A stretch of DNA of 38,330 bases from SLLG01 sp964403935 (GTDB taxonomy: Bacteria > Verrucomicrobiota > Verrucomicrobiia > Opitutales > Oceanipulchritudinaceae). Below are positions 24,477-32,181 of this stretch, piece after piece. The position numbers and the translations under genes were made by a program. Below the pieces are notes generated by a model that worked only from the letters and a program-made list of their open reading frames with translations, searched no databases and was not told the origin of the DNA. The stretch's first letter is position 1; each line of letters starts with the position of its first letter. The stretch covers positions 1 through 38,330 of the forward strand of contig CAYOIB010000015.1 in assembly GCA_964403935.1 (NCBI GenBank), read 5' to 3'.

Positions 24477-25364
24477 ATGAGCGACCCGCTTTCCTCATCC
24501 TCGTCCCGACCCATGAATTCAGAGCGGCCGTTGCTTCCTCCCGAGGTAATGGCGGCGGCCAGAAGGCGGATCGAAGCAAAAGTCGCGGAAGCGCAGGCCG
24601 CCACCAATGCCCGGGGGACCTGGACGCTTTTTCGCAAAGAGCTGGACCGCTTTCTCTCGATGGCTGCCCAGAGCCTCATCAGCCCAGCCCTGACGACCAT
24701 GCTCTGGTTTCTCGTCTTCGGCTTTAGCCTGGGGGATCAGTTGCGCGAAGTCAGTGGAATTCGCTACATCGATTTCCTTGTGCCGGGGCTCATGATGATG
24801 GCCTTGACGAACAACGCCTTTATTAACAGTGGATTCTCGTTTTTCATCGCCAAAGTTCATGGCACCGTCACAGATCTCCTCGTCACACCCCTGACTCCGA
24901 ATCAGATCATCCTGGCCTACACCTGCGCATCTGCCGTCCGGGCAATTGCCATCAGCCTGATGATCTGGGCCGTCGCCTCACTTATGGGCGCTTCCACCAT
25001 ACACAATCTGGCATGGATCGTCTGCTTTCTCATTCTGACCAGCGTGGCCTTTGGAATCCTTGGGCTGCTGGTTGGAATCCTGGCGACCGACTTCGATCAC
25101 GTGAACTTCATCCCGAACTTTCTTCTCGTGCCGCTGACCTTTCTCGGGGGTGTCTTCTACTCGGTGAAGCAGCTCCCCGCACCCTGGGATCAGATTTCGC
25201 TCGTGAACCCCATCGTTTACATGGTGAATGGACTGCGCTTCGGGATGACGGGGGTGAGCGACGTCTCAACTATTCTTGGACTGGTTATCACTATAGCCTT
25301 CATCGCGATTGGGTGGACAACCACGTGGGCAATCCTGAAGACAGGAAAGCGGCTCAGGGAATAG
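24477..25364 (+). CDS. ABC-2 type exporter, permease subunit (YadH-like)
   Basis: 295 residues from ATG 24477, four bases after the ATPase stop. An N-terminal cytoplasmic stretch of about 55 residues (Ser-rich, then AAARRRIEAKVAEAQAATNA) is followed by six membrane segments. The conserved ABC-2 motifs NPIVYMVNGLRFGMTG and TFLGGVFYSVKQLP lie near the end. The open frame continues upstream to 23934 only because it shadows the ATPase gene. Codon start and spacing support translation coupled to the ATPase. Confidence 0.93.
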   Translation: MSDPLSSSSSRPMNSERPLLPPEVMAAARRRIEAKVAEAQAATNARGTWTLFRKELDRFLSMAAQSLISPALTTMLWFLVFGFSLGDQLREVSGIRYIDFLVPGLMMMALTNNAFINSGFSFFIAKVHGTVTDLLVTPLTPNQIILAYTCASAVRAIAISLMIWAVASLMGASTIHNLAWIVCFLILTSVAFGILGLLVGILATDFDHVNFIPNFLLVPLTFLGGVFYSVKQLPAPWDQISLVNPIVYMVNGLRFGMTGVSDVSTILGLVITIAFIAIGWTTTWAILKTGKRLRE

Positions 25365-25377
25365 TCAGCCATCCTGG

Positions 25378-26136
25378 TTATTCGTCACCCTCGTCCGGCG
25401 TGAACAGGAAGGGCACACGTACCCGAGTATAAACAGGGACACCCCCCTTCGTGGGCGGAGCGAAGCGCCAGTGTCGAATGGCCGTATAAGCAAATCGTCC
25501 GAAAAGCGGGTCGTCCGCCTCCAGCACAGCTGGCGCAAGCACGCGCCCCTCGGGTGAAATGAAGATATCCATCACGGCACGGCCTTCCTTTTTCACATCC
25601 CGAAGGGCATCCGGATATTCCGGCACAACCCGTTCAATGGGACGGGGCGGTGCGTCCAGTTCATTGGGCGGAGTGAGGCGGTATTGATTGGCATGGGGAT
25701 CGGCGCGCTCCATCCAGCGGTCCATATACTCGGTCAGGTTATACTGCCCTTGGCTCCGCTGGGTGGCAATGGCTTCCAGATGGGTGGCACGGATTGTGGT
25801 GGGTTCCCCGTTCACGAGCGGCGGCTCGAAACGCCATTTGCGCATCACTCCGACAAGGGCTTCACCAATCCGCCTATGTGAGGCGATGGTGACGACGAAA
25901 TCGTAAGGCTGCCCTTCGCTATCGATCATGAAGACGATCCGGGCCGCTCCCGAATGCAACCCTTGGCGCGCCATCTCACTCGGGTAGCGCGGAAGCTCCC
26001 GATGGATGAGTTTGGGCGGAGCATCCAAACCTTCCGGATAATCCGTTTCTATCGTTCGGGAAATGGTTTGAGCACTCAAGGCGGCACCCCAGAATACTGA
26101 AATGCTCAGAGCCAGAAATAGACGATGTTTGATCAT
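25378..26136 (-). CDS. Secreted protein with two tandem TonB C-terminal domains
   Basis: 252 residues from ATG 26136. The signal peptide (IKHRLFLALSISVFWGAALSA) is probably cleaved after SAQ. Two repeats of the TonB C-terminal fold follow. The first is DAPPKLIHRELPRYPSEM to MRKWRFEPPLVNGEP. The second is DAPPRPIERVVPEYPDAL to IRHWRFAPPTKGGVP. Both share the DAPP...P.YP...W.F.PP pattern. There is no Pro-rich spanning linker and probably no permanent membrane anchor, so it is unlikely to be a classical TonB. It may be a soluble periplasmic adaptor. The frame is open to 26223. Confidence 0.82.
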   Translation of the reverse strand: MIKHRLFLALSISVFWGAALSAQTISRTIETDYPEGLDAPPKLIHRELPRYPSEMARQGLHSGAARIVFMIDSEGQPYDFVVTIASHRRIGEALVGVMRKWRFEPPLVNGEPTTIRATHLEAIATQRSQGQYNLTEYMDRWMERADPHANQYRLTPPNELDAPPRPIERVVPEYPDALRDVKKEGRAVMDIFISPEGRVLAPAVLEADDPLFGRFAYTAIRHWRFAPPTKGGVPVYTRVRVPFLFTPDEGDE

Positions 26137-26226
26137 ATCTGGAAATATAGCTTTTCCTGCCACCAAAGCGACTGCTTTTCGCACGCCTGTGGTTCGGCCG
26201 GAGCAACTCCGTTTAGCCTTCAAGCC

Positions 26227-27048
26227 ATGCCCGAACTAGCCGAGGTTGAGTATTACAGGAGACAATGGACCCCTGGGCTCCGCGAGATTGTCCGGAAGGT
26301 CCATTGTCATGAGGCCGCCCGCACTTTCCGAAAGGGCAACGCCTCCACCTTTGCGAGGGTCCTCCCCGGGCTGCCCTTCACCGAAGCGCATGCTCACGGC
26401 AAGCAGCTCCTCTTCCGTTTCGGAAAAGACTGTTGGGTTCACATCCATCTCGGGATGGCGGGCAAGCTCCAGTGTGCGGAACCGGTTCTGGTCCCCACCA
26501 GGCATGACCATTTTGTTCTCTACACGGATCGACTCGCGCTTGTTTTTAACGATTACCGAAAGTTTGGCACCGTATCCCTTCACGAATCGCCGGACCTTCC
26601 TGCCTTCTGGCGCAGCCTGCCCCCCATGCCCCACGAACCTGCCTTCACCCGAAGCCACATGGCCACCGCTCTACGCCGGCATCCCCGGCCACCGATCAAG
26701 GCAACACTTCTGCGCCAGGAGATCTTTCCGGGAATCGGCAACTGGATGGCCGACGAAATCCTCTGGCGGGGGCGAATCCGTCCGGACTGCCCCACCGCCC
26801 TCATTCAAGGCCGCAAGCTGTCGACCCTTTACCGATGCGTGCAGGAGGTGACAACGGACGCTCTTAAGATAATTGCCCCCGACTGGGGAACACCCCCCGA
26901 TAGCTGGCTCTTCAATCACCGCTGGCGCGCGGGCGGGCACTGCCCGAAAACGGGAGAACCGTTGCTGCGCGAAACAATTGGGGGGCGCACCACCTGCTAC
27001 GCCCCCGCCTGGCAAAATTGGCCGGCCAAAGAGGACACCTTGGGCTGA
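26227..27048 (+). CDS. mutM: Formamidopyrimidine-DNA glycosylase family protein with degraded zinc finger
   Basis: 273 residues from ATG 26227. The catalytic Pro2-Glu3 in MPELAEVE, Lys59 in HGKQLLFRF, Met77 in HLGMAGK, Asn172 in FPGIGNWMADEIL and Arg254 in IGGRTT match the Fpg/Nei base-excision glycosylase/AP-lyase fold. The C-terminal finger keeps the C-x2-C-x16-C-x2-C spacing, but only Cys239 remains; the other three positions are Thr242, Ala259 and Trp262. This is a zincless finger as in NEIL1 and plant FPG. Key catalytic residues remain, so activity is plausible. The start lies 90 bp from the divergent TonB-domain gene. Confidence 0.9.
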   Translation: MPELAEVEYYRRQWTPGLREIVRKVHCHEAARTFRKGNASTFARVLPGLPFTEAHAHGKQLLFRFGKDCWVHIHLGMAGKLQCAEPVLVPTRHDHFVLYTDRLALVFNDYRKFGTVSLHESPDLPAFWRSLPPMPHEPAFTRSHMATALRRHPRPPIKATLLRQEIFPGIGNWMADEILWRGRIRPDCPTALIQGRKLSTLYRCVQEVTTDALKIIAPDWGTPPDSWLFNHRWRAGGHCPKTGEPLLRETIGGRTTCYAPAWQNWPAKEDTLG

Positions 27049-27066
27049 TCCATTCGTGGCGGATGA

Positions 27067-27810
27067 TCACTCCCGGCCCAGCCGGTCCGCTTTCATCTTC
27101 TCGAGTTCAAACTCACTCGCTGTCGTCACCCGGCTCAACCGGCCGTCCTCAATCCAAACAACGCGTTCAGACGAAGCCAACATCTTCGGGTCATGGGTGG
27201 AACATACGATCGTCACATTCTGATCCCGGTTCAATTCCTTCAGCAAGTTGATGATCTCTCCTCCCGTTCGTGTATCCAGATTGCCCGTCGGCTCGTCGGC
27301 CAGAATCACCATCGGCTCGTTTGCCAGGGAACGCGCAATGGCTACCCGCTGTTGCTGCCCCCCCGACAGCTCAAATGGCTTGTGGTGCAAGCGGTGCCCG
27401 AGGCCGACTCTTTCCAGAATCGCCTTGCCGCGCTCGTTCGCTTCCTCCGGACCCGTCCCTTGGAACACCATTGGCAAGGTGACGTTCTGGAGCGCCGACA
27501 TGACCGAGATGAGATTGAACGTTTGGAAGATATAGCCGATCTTGTTGCAACGAAACCAGGCCTGACGGCTTTCAGATAAGTCAAAAACCGACTCCCCCTC
27601 AAAAAAGACCCGCCCTTCAGTTGGAACATCGAGCGCCCCAATCTGATTAAACAAGGTGGATTTGCCCGACCCCGACGGCCCCATGATGGAGATGAATTCT
27701 CCGCGATAGATATCCAGAGAGATACCTTTCAGCGCCCACAATTCTTCGTCGCCCGTAACGTACAGCTTCTTTACGTCCTCGACCTTGATGATAATATCTT
27801 CGCGTGTCAT
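27067..27810 (-). CDS. MacB/LolD-type ABC ATPase (second of two)
   Basis: 247 residues. Walker A is GPSGSGKST, the signature FELSGGQQQRVAIARSLA, Walker B VILADEPTGNLDTRTG and the H-loop CSTHDPKML; all are intact. This form powers FtsX/MacB/LolCE-type mechanotransmission permeases. It starts 16 bp after the PqqD-like gene and is the last gene of the seven-gene operon. It converges on the Fpg-family gene with an 18 bp gap and no evident terminator. Confidence 0.93.
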   Translation of the reverse strand: MTREDIIIKVEDVKKLYVTGDEELWALKGISLDIYRGEFISIMGPSGSGKSTLFNQIGALDVPTEGRVFFEGESVFDLSESRQAWFRCNKIGYIFQTFNLISVMSALQNVTLPMVFQGTGPEEANERGKAILERVGLGHRLHHKPFELSGGQQQRVAIARSLANEPMVILADEPTGNLDTRTGGEIINLLKELNRDQNVTIVCSTHDPKMLASSERVVWIEDGRLSRVTTASEFELEKMKADRLGRE

Positions 27811-27826
27811 GGGTATTCTGAGGGTT

Positions 27827-28201
27827 TCAACGTTTCAGGCGAAGGCCGATCAATCCCCGGCGCATGAGCTGCTGCGTGAACTCGATGACCGCTTCGCGTG
27901 CCTGATCCGGTTTCCATGCAAACTTCCGCTGCATCGCTTCTGCGATTGTTTCGAGATCGTTCGAGCCCGTCGCCTGTTCAATGAAGAAGGCCCCTGGATC
28001 ATCAAGCGCAATGCGGATGTCCTTGCGCCAGCCAAAGGTGCGGGTAACCCATCCGCTCAACCGACGCTTCTCCGGTAAAGCTCTTTGAAGACACAGATCG
28101 CCTTTGCGCGTGCGGACAAGCTCCACCCCGGCCGGGATCTCGGGAATGGCCGCCAGAGGATCGTGCGCCGAGGACGGAGCGATGTCTTCTTGCTTCGCCA
28201 T
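27827..28201 (-). CDS. PqqD-like (RRE-type) small protein between two ABC ATPases
   Basis: 124 residues from ATG 28201, overlapping the upstream stop as TGATG. The last 65 residues follow the PqqD pattern: a strand, LDDPGAFFIEQATGSNDLET, then IAEAMQRKFAWKPDQAREAV and FTQQLMRRGLIG. PqqD and related RiPP recognition elements bind peptide substrates and present them to partner enzymes. The N-terminal 55 residues are charged and lack a signal peptide. The position between two ATPase genes suggests that it recruits a peptide or protein substrate or couples the ATPases. No radical SAM or pqq gene is nearby. Confidence 0.75.
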   Translation of the reverse strand: MAKQEDIAPSSAHDPLAAIPEIPAGVELVRTRKGDLCLQRALPEKRRLSGWVTRTFGWRKDIRIALDDPGAFFIEQATGSNDLETIAEAMQRKFAWKPDQAREAVIEFTQQLMRRGLIGLRLKR

Positions 28202-29016
28202 CAATGGAACTCGTCGCTGTTAAAGTCGATTTCATCGGGTCGGGCTTTCTTCACGATCTTTCCGTCTTTGATCCAGAGGATCCGGTCGGACCGCTTGAGC
28301 ATCTTCAGGTCGTGCGTGGCCGAGATGATCGTTACGTTGAGCTTCTCCTTGAGCTCGGCCAGCAGTTCGATCATCTCGCCGCCTGTCGCCTGATCGAGGT
28401 TGGCCGTCGGTTCATCGGCCAGAATAATCTCCGGACTGTTCGCCAGCGCCCGGGCAATCGCCACGCGCTGCTGCTGGCCTCCAGAAAGTTCAGCCGGCTT
28501 GTGTAACACCCGATGCCCCAACCCGACCAATTTCAGAATCTTGATGGCCTTCTCCCGGGCCGCTTCTGCCTCCACTCCGGCAAAGGCCATCGGCAGGGTC
28601 ACATTCTCCAGGCAGGTCATCACCTGGATCAGGTTGTAGGATTGAAAGATATACCCGATCTTCCGACACCGCAGCCAGGCCAGTTCATTGTGATCCAGTT
28701 GGGCGATATCGACCTGATCGATGTAGACCTTCCCCCGGGTGGGCTTACCGAGCGCGCCGATCATGTTAAACAAGGTGGACTTCCCCGATCCCGATGGGCC
28801 CATGATTGAAAGGTACTCCCCTTTGTAAATGTCCAGGGTTGCTCCGCTCAGGGCATGCGTCTCCACCGATCCTTGGCGATAGATTTTGTGTACGTCGACG
28901 GCATTGATGACCACCCGTCTTTTCTCCAGAACATTCCGTCCCAGGATTCGATCGATTTCCTGATCAGTCAGCACCTCACGAGTGGGCGGAATGTTGTGCG
29001 GGGGGGCGGTGGTCAT
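28201..29016 (-). CDS. MacB/LolD-type ABC ATPase (first of two)
   Basis: 271 residues with an N-terminal extension of about 40 residues (IPPTREVLTDQEIDRILGRN). Walker A GPSGSGKST, signature AELSGGQQQRVAIARALA, Walker B IILADEPTANLDQATG and H-loop SATHDLKML are all present. It is a close paralogue of the second ATPase (27067) and lies 8 bp after the 351-residue permease. Two ATPases and two FtsX-type permeases in one operon suggest either a heterodimeric transporter or two coupled ones. Confidence 0.93.
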   Translation of the reverse strand: MTTAPPHNIPPTREVLTDQEIDRILGRNVLEKRRVVINAVDVHKIYRQGSVETHALSGATLDIYKGEYLSIMGPSGSGKSTLFNMIGALGKPTRGKVYIDQVDIAQLDHNELAWLRCRKIGYIFQSYNLIQVMTCLENVTLPMAFAGVEAEAAREKAIKILKLVGLGHRVLHKPAELSGGQQQRVAIARALANSPEIILADEPTANLDQATGGEMIELLAELKEKLNVTIISATHDLKMLKRSDRILWIKDGKIVKKARPDEIDFNSDEFH

Positions 29017-29024
29017 GGAAAGGT

Positions 29025-30080
29025 CTATACGTTACTGCGCAAGGCGGTGGCCGGAACCATCCGGGAGGCCACCCAAGCGGGATAAATGGCGGCGATAACC
29101 GAAAGGAGAATCCCGATGATCAACGCAACCAAGGCATAGAGCAACAGCAGCCCCAGACCGTCTCGCACCGCGATCCAGACGATACCGAAGCCATAGGTGA
29201 TTCCGTAGGCAGCGATTGAAAAGAGAGCACCCACAAGGCTTCCGACGATGCCCCCCACCGTCCCCATGAGGGCCGATTCAATAAGGAACATCTGCCGAAC
29301 AAAGCTGGAAAGCGCACCCAGGCACTTCATCGTTCCAATCTCCCGAAAACGCTCCGTTACACTCATCAACATCGCGTTTGAAATCCCGATGATCGTGACC
29401 AGCAGGGAGATAATCACAATCCAGTTATTGCGAAAACGCTCCCGCCGCTCGTCCTCGGCAGCACGTTCCAACTCCTCCGGGCGCGGTTCACGCGAAAGAT
29501 TGATAACAGAAATATCGCCCTTGGCCGATGAGATCACGCTCGCACGGGAGAAAGCCACCACACGCTGCCTCGCCTCTGCCAGAATCGTCGACCAGTCCGG
29601 CTCAGAAGACAGACGCTCCGGATGCCCAAAGACGATCACGGCACTGGCCCCGCTCGCAATCTGTGCCAAGTCAACCGTCTCCAACTTTGCCGACTGCAGC
29701 CGCTGGAGGAGGTCATCCGGAAGTGGACCAACGATATTGAAGGCCGTGGCCCCTTCTCGAACCAAACGCAGGAGCAGACGTCGCTCCGTCTCTGCAAGAG
29801 GCTCCAAAACAAGGACTCCGAACGATCGCCCCGTCACCGGCCCAACCTCCGCACGCAGAAAATTCATCATCCGATCGACATCTGCCCGACGCCCATCCTC
29901 CTCGGATACACCCTGCCGCAGAACCTGGCCGGCAAGGATAGACATCAGGAAAGCGATTCCCAGAACGACCCCCGTCACCGTCACGAGAGAACGGCCGAAA
30001 CGAATGCGGATGCCTTGCATGACCACATCGAAGGCCACTTTGAACGGCAGTTTGACCTGTTTCTGAATTGCGCGTGCCAT
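29025..30080 (-). CDS. MacB/FtsX-family ABC permease
   Basis: 351 residues. One N-terminal membrane helix (LVTVTGVVLGIAFLMSILAG) is followed by a periplasmic domain of about 170 residues. Three C-terminal helices begin at WIVIISLLVTIIGISNAMLM, with the coupling motif RFREIGTMKCLGAL between the first two, and the protein ends AIYPAWVASRMVPATALR. This is the FtsX/MacB/LolC architecture. It lies 1 bp after the OPT-like gene and 8 bp before its ATPase gene. No MacA-type adaptor or TolC-type channel is encoded nearby. Confidence 0.92.
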   Translation of the reverse strand: MARAIQKQVKLPFKVAFDVVMQGIRIRFGRSLVTVTGVVLGIAFLMSILAGQVLRQGVSEEDGRRADVDRMMNFLRAEVGPVTGRSFGVLVLEPLAETERRLLLRLVREGATAFNIVGPLPDDLLQRLQSAKLETVDLAQIASGASAVIVFGHPERLSSEPDWSTILAEARQRVVAFSRASVISSAKGDISVINLSREPRPEELERAAEDERRERFRNNWIVIISLLVTIIGISNAMLMSVTERFREIGTMKCLGALSSFVRQMFLIESALMGTVGGIVGSLVGALFSIAAYGITYGFGIVWIAVRDGLGLLLLYALVALIIGILLSVIAAIYPAWVASRMVPATALRSNV

Positions 30081-30081
30081 A

Positions 30082-32181
30082 TCAGAAAGGAGTTCCGGAA
30101 ACCGCGCTGTGAATCAAACGCATGGCGATAGTCGCCATAGCGATCAGGCCCACACCCGTGAAATATCCCGCGAGCAAGGTCGGAGCAATGCGGAGAAAAT
30201 TGGTCTCGCCATACTTCTTGCGTAAATAGAAACGCCCCAGGACCGCACCGATGATTTCCAGCACCATCATATGTGGAAATTGTCCCAATCCCCGCATCAA
30301 CCCGTAAACCAGCATAACGGGCAGACCAAAGATCATCAGCGTCGAATATAGACCGACAATGCCCAGGAACCCACCGGCAATGACCGAAGGCTTCAAGGCC
30401 CGGCCCAGTTCTGTCTCGGAAAAGGTACGGTCTTCAATGTCCTCCCCCGGAACAACAAAGGTGGAGGACATGATAAGCGCCTGATTCTTTGCCTGCAGGT
30501 CCCAGTTTACCTGAGCCGCAGGAAACATCGGGCCAGGCACCGGATCAGAGCTCCAGATGAAGGCCCAGAAGCCCAGTGAAAGGACAAAGAGAATCGGGAA
30601 GGCGACGAGGTCCGTTTTGATGAGGGACCAGAAATTGACGCCCGTCAGCTCCGTCACGCGGAAGGACTGTGCCTGATGGCCGAAATTCTCGATCGGTACT
30701 GGAGCCAGCCAGATTTCGATCCCACGCGCGCCGGACAAGAGAAAAGACGTTTCCTTGATGTAAGGGATATCCATGTTTTGCCCGGATATCCCCAAAAGCC
30801 GGGCGTTCACATAGGAAATGAAGGGGCTGTAAACAAAGGCAAAGAAGATGAGGAAAAATGCGATGCCGATGCTGAAGGGAAGCAGGATGATCCCGACCGC
30901 CACCATGATCGCCGCGGCAATGCAGTAGATCCCGATCGCAATCTTGAGGGAGTAGTCCCCCCGACCCTTCCTCGGCGGTGCCCAAATATCTTCCCGAAGT
31001 TCCCGTGACTTTTCCCTGTCCTCCAGAACCTTTCGCCGAAGATCGCGCACCGTGGAAAAGACACACACCGCAGCAATCCCAAAGCCTGCTCCGATGTTGA
31101 AGCTGAGGTAAAAATCGACGTTGTTCGAGAAGGTCGTGTTCACCGTGTCCATCCCCGGTTGCCACGTCGTCAGCCAACCCAGCGAATGCATTACCGGGTT
31201 CAGGAGAATCGTTAGAATGATCGCGATCGCCGTTCCAATGACGGCCCAGAAGGGAAGAACAAACCCGAGAAAAAGAATGCCCGCATCCAAAGCGACCCCT
31301 GTAGGCGTCGCCGGCAGGAGCCCCTCCGTGAAGGTGGTCGTATCAACAAACGGTTGCGGAATGAGAAAGAATGGCTCCGCCAGGAGGATGCCGGTGATGG
31401 AAGGCACACCGATCTGGAGCATTCCGAAGGCCAGCCCGATGTAGGCCCCCAGCGAGAAAATCCGCCAGCGCCGTCCCTTCTTCCGCTTGTCCTCTGCTAT
31501 CTCTCCTGAGCCTTTCTCCCCTTCGAGCGCGGCTGTAGGATCTTCATCCAACGTGTCTTCCGCCTCTGCCAGAGCCATCGCACCCTGCGCCTGAATCGGT
31601 GCCAACGGAAACGGCAGCCGCTCCACATCAGAGGTCAAACGAAAGAAAACATAGCCCAAGGTGTATCGGTTGACGAACCCGACAAACATGACAAAGGCCA
31701 TGAGCAGAATCGGGACCACCCACTCCGGATGGAGGAGATTGCGTTCGAGAATGGCCTCGCTCTCATGAGAGGGCGCAAACCACCACGGGAAAGCACCGAG
31801 CATGCCCGCGTCCCTCACGGCGTCGCTCGTTACAAGGTAGGCTCGGAACACGAGGTGAGCCAAAGGCCCTCCCGGAAAGATCATGTTGCCCACCATCATG
31901 ACGTGAGCGGCGTGCAGGAGGACAACCAGCTCCTGCTGATTGAGCGGCTTCAAGGCCCGCCGCGAAATCTCCATAAACAGGATGACCGTCACCCATGAGG
32001 CCGCCGAGCTGAGATTGCCCCCTGTCATCAGCCCGAGATAGATCGCTCCGGGCATCATGATCAGGCCGCAGAAGATAAGCCCGACCACCGTCGTCCATCC
32101 AAATCCCGGTTTGAAAACCGTGGGGATCGGAATCAGGGTGCGAAACCGTTCGGTCTCCTGGTCGACTCGTCTGGGCTTCAT
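30082..32181 (-). CDS. Large polytopic membrane protein, OPT-transporter-like
   Basis: 699 residues with about fourteen or more hydrophobic segments and only short loops. A charged loop (about 205-235, EAEDTLDEDP to EDKRKKGRR) lies between them. Pieces such as PGAIYLGLMTGGNLSSAASW, NNVDFYLSFNIGAGFGIAAV and VYSPFISYVNARLLGISGQN recall oligopeptide-transporter (OPT) superfamily proteins annotated as peptide transporters in Planctomycetes and relatives. That recognition is from memory and moderate. Its start overlaps the giant gene's stop (ATGA), and the permease follows after 1 bp. It has no ATPase of its own. I infer a membrane partner of the ABC machinery. Confidence 0.7.
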   Translation of the reverse strand: MKPRRVDQETERFRTLIPIPTVFKPGFGWTTVVGLIFCGLIMMPGAIYLGLMTGGNLSSAASWVTVILFMEISRRALKPLNQQELVVLLHAAHVMMVGNMIFPGGPLAHLVFRAYLVTSDAVRDAGMLGAFPWWFAPSHESEAILERNLLHPEWVVPILLMAFVMFVGFVNRYTLGYVFFRLTSDVERLPFPLAPIQAQGAMALAEAEDTLDEDPTAALEGEKGSGEIAEDKRKKGRRWRIFSLGAYIGLAFGMLQIGVPSITGILLAEPFFLIPQPFVDTTTFTEGLLPATPTGVALDAGILFLGFVLPFWAVIGTAIAIILTILLNPVMHSLGWLTTWQPGMDTVNTTFSNNVDFYLSFNIGAGFGIAAVCVFSTVRDLRRKVLEDREKSRELREDIWAPPRKGRGDYSLKIAIGIYCIAAAIMVAVGIILLPFSIGIAFFLIFFAFVYSPFISYVNARLLGISGQNMDIPYIKETSFLLSGARGIEIWLAPVPIENFGHQAQSFRVTELTGVNFWSLIKTDLVAFPILFVLSLGFWAFIWSSDPVPGPMFPAAQVNWDLQAKNQALIMSSTFVVPGEDIEDRTFSETELGRALKPSVIAGGFLGIVGLYSTLMIFGLPVMLVYGLMRGLGQFPHMMVLEIIGAVLGRFYLRKKYGETNFLRIAPTLLAGYFTGVGLIAMATIAMRLIHSAVSGTPF

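Noticed and set aside
25090..25105. Second CACGTG-centred parS-like sequence within the ABC-2 permease gene
   Set aside because: Only about 10 of 16 matches to parS and inside coding sequence.
29248..30066. 272-codon plus-strand ORF opposite the FtsX-type permease
   Set aside because: Arg/Ser/Thr-rich composition typical of an antisense frame.
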